Assembly: GCF_900105675.1 (NCBI RefSeq)
Contig: NZ_LT629786.1
Span: forward strand, 6,510,001 to 6,574,000
Length of the DNA stretch: 64,000 nucleotides
Direction: 5' to 3'
Source of the DNA: Pseudomonas synxantha
GTDB lineage: Bacteria > Pseudomonadota > Gammaproteobacteria > Pseudomonadales > Pseudomonadaceae
Under the pieces are notes generated by a model that was given only the letters and a program-made list of their open reading frames with translations, was not told where the DNA came from and did not search any database. The translations under genes and the position numbers were made by a program. Of the stretch, positions 63,884 through 64,000 are shown piece by piece. Position 1 is the first letter of the stretch; each line of letters begins with the position of its first letter.

Positions 63884-64000
63884 GTGAAGTCAAGATCTGG
63901 CGCGCCGCTGACTATGTGCGCATGCCGTGGAAAAACGGCGGCGGCAGTACCGAAGAGATCACCCGTGATGCGGGCACTGGCCTGGATGGATTTGGCTGGC
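63880..64000 (+). CDS. hutD: HutD family protein, partial
   Basis: The first 40 residues (SEVKIWRAADYVRMPWKNGG and TEEITRDAG) match HutD, a cupin-fold protein of the hut operon. The gene runs off the right edge. It overlaps hutC by four bases (ATGA). Confidence 0.9.
   Translation, partial: MSEVKIWRAADYVRMPWKNGGGSTEEITRDAGTGLDGFGW

Overview
The window is a stretch of Pseudomonas chromosome, most like the P. fluorescens group. The evidence is high GC, the gene order (hisJQMP-like transporter, mutY, hisBHAF, gpmI, grx, secB, trmL, ntrC, ntrB, glnA, thiI, typA, fbp, hutF/hutC), and many REPIN repeats with GTGGGAGGGGGCTTG arms of the kind known from P. fluorescens. No plasmid, CRISPR array or insertion sequence was seen.

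Positions 1-13450 are the right-hand part of a lambda-like siphophage prophage or F-type tailocin. It holds a small exported protein, the tape measure, tail-tip genes M-L-K-I-J, an AT-richer tail-fibre module, a fibre/assembly-chaperone fusion, a SleB-type endolysin and an Rz/Rz1 spanin pair with Rz1 nested inside Rz. Head genes, integrase and repressor would lie to the left, so prophage and tailocin cannot be told apart here. The block ends at the 3' end of a tRNA-Thr gene (13567-13642), a plausible attachment site. Several tail genes are separated by a short GC hairpin plus T-run placed directly before the next Shine-Dalgarno sequence.

Positions 14161-30169 hold a basic-amino-acid ABC transporter operon, a GABA permease with a sigma54-type promoter, a tandem duplication carrying the gabP 3' end and a REPIN, a BASS-family transporter, a GT-83-like glycosyltransferase, a Fic gene broken by one frameshift, a lipoprotein, tRNA-Phe, and the asmA-mutY-yggX operon. 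Positions 30170-43681 hold an OFA-family MFS transporter, hisB-hisH-DUF2164-hisA-hisF, a solute-binding protein, envC-ctpA-yibQ, gpmI, and the rhodanese-grx-secB and trmL genes.

Positions 43676-49456 form a nitrogen-control region: ntrB-ntrC, glnA with a sigma54 promoter, an NtrC-type site before ntrB and, between ntrC and the gene next to trmL, a probable small RNA gene (nrsZ-like). The RNA has a near-consensus sigma54 promoter and two 38-nt hairpins whose six differences are all compensatory. The remainder (49457-64000) carries thiI, typA, a YkgJ-family protein, glycogen phosphorylase, a 1025-residue DUF2339 membrane protein, fbp, two lipoproteins, and the start of the histidine-utilisation locus (hutF divergent from hutC-hutD) with a HutC-like operator.

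The strongest leads are the covarying hairpins of the nrsZ-like RNA, the duplication at gabP, the REPIN variants (hybrid, collapsed and inverted), the frameshifted Fic gene, and the exported protein encoded just before the tape measure.
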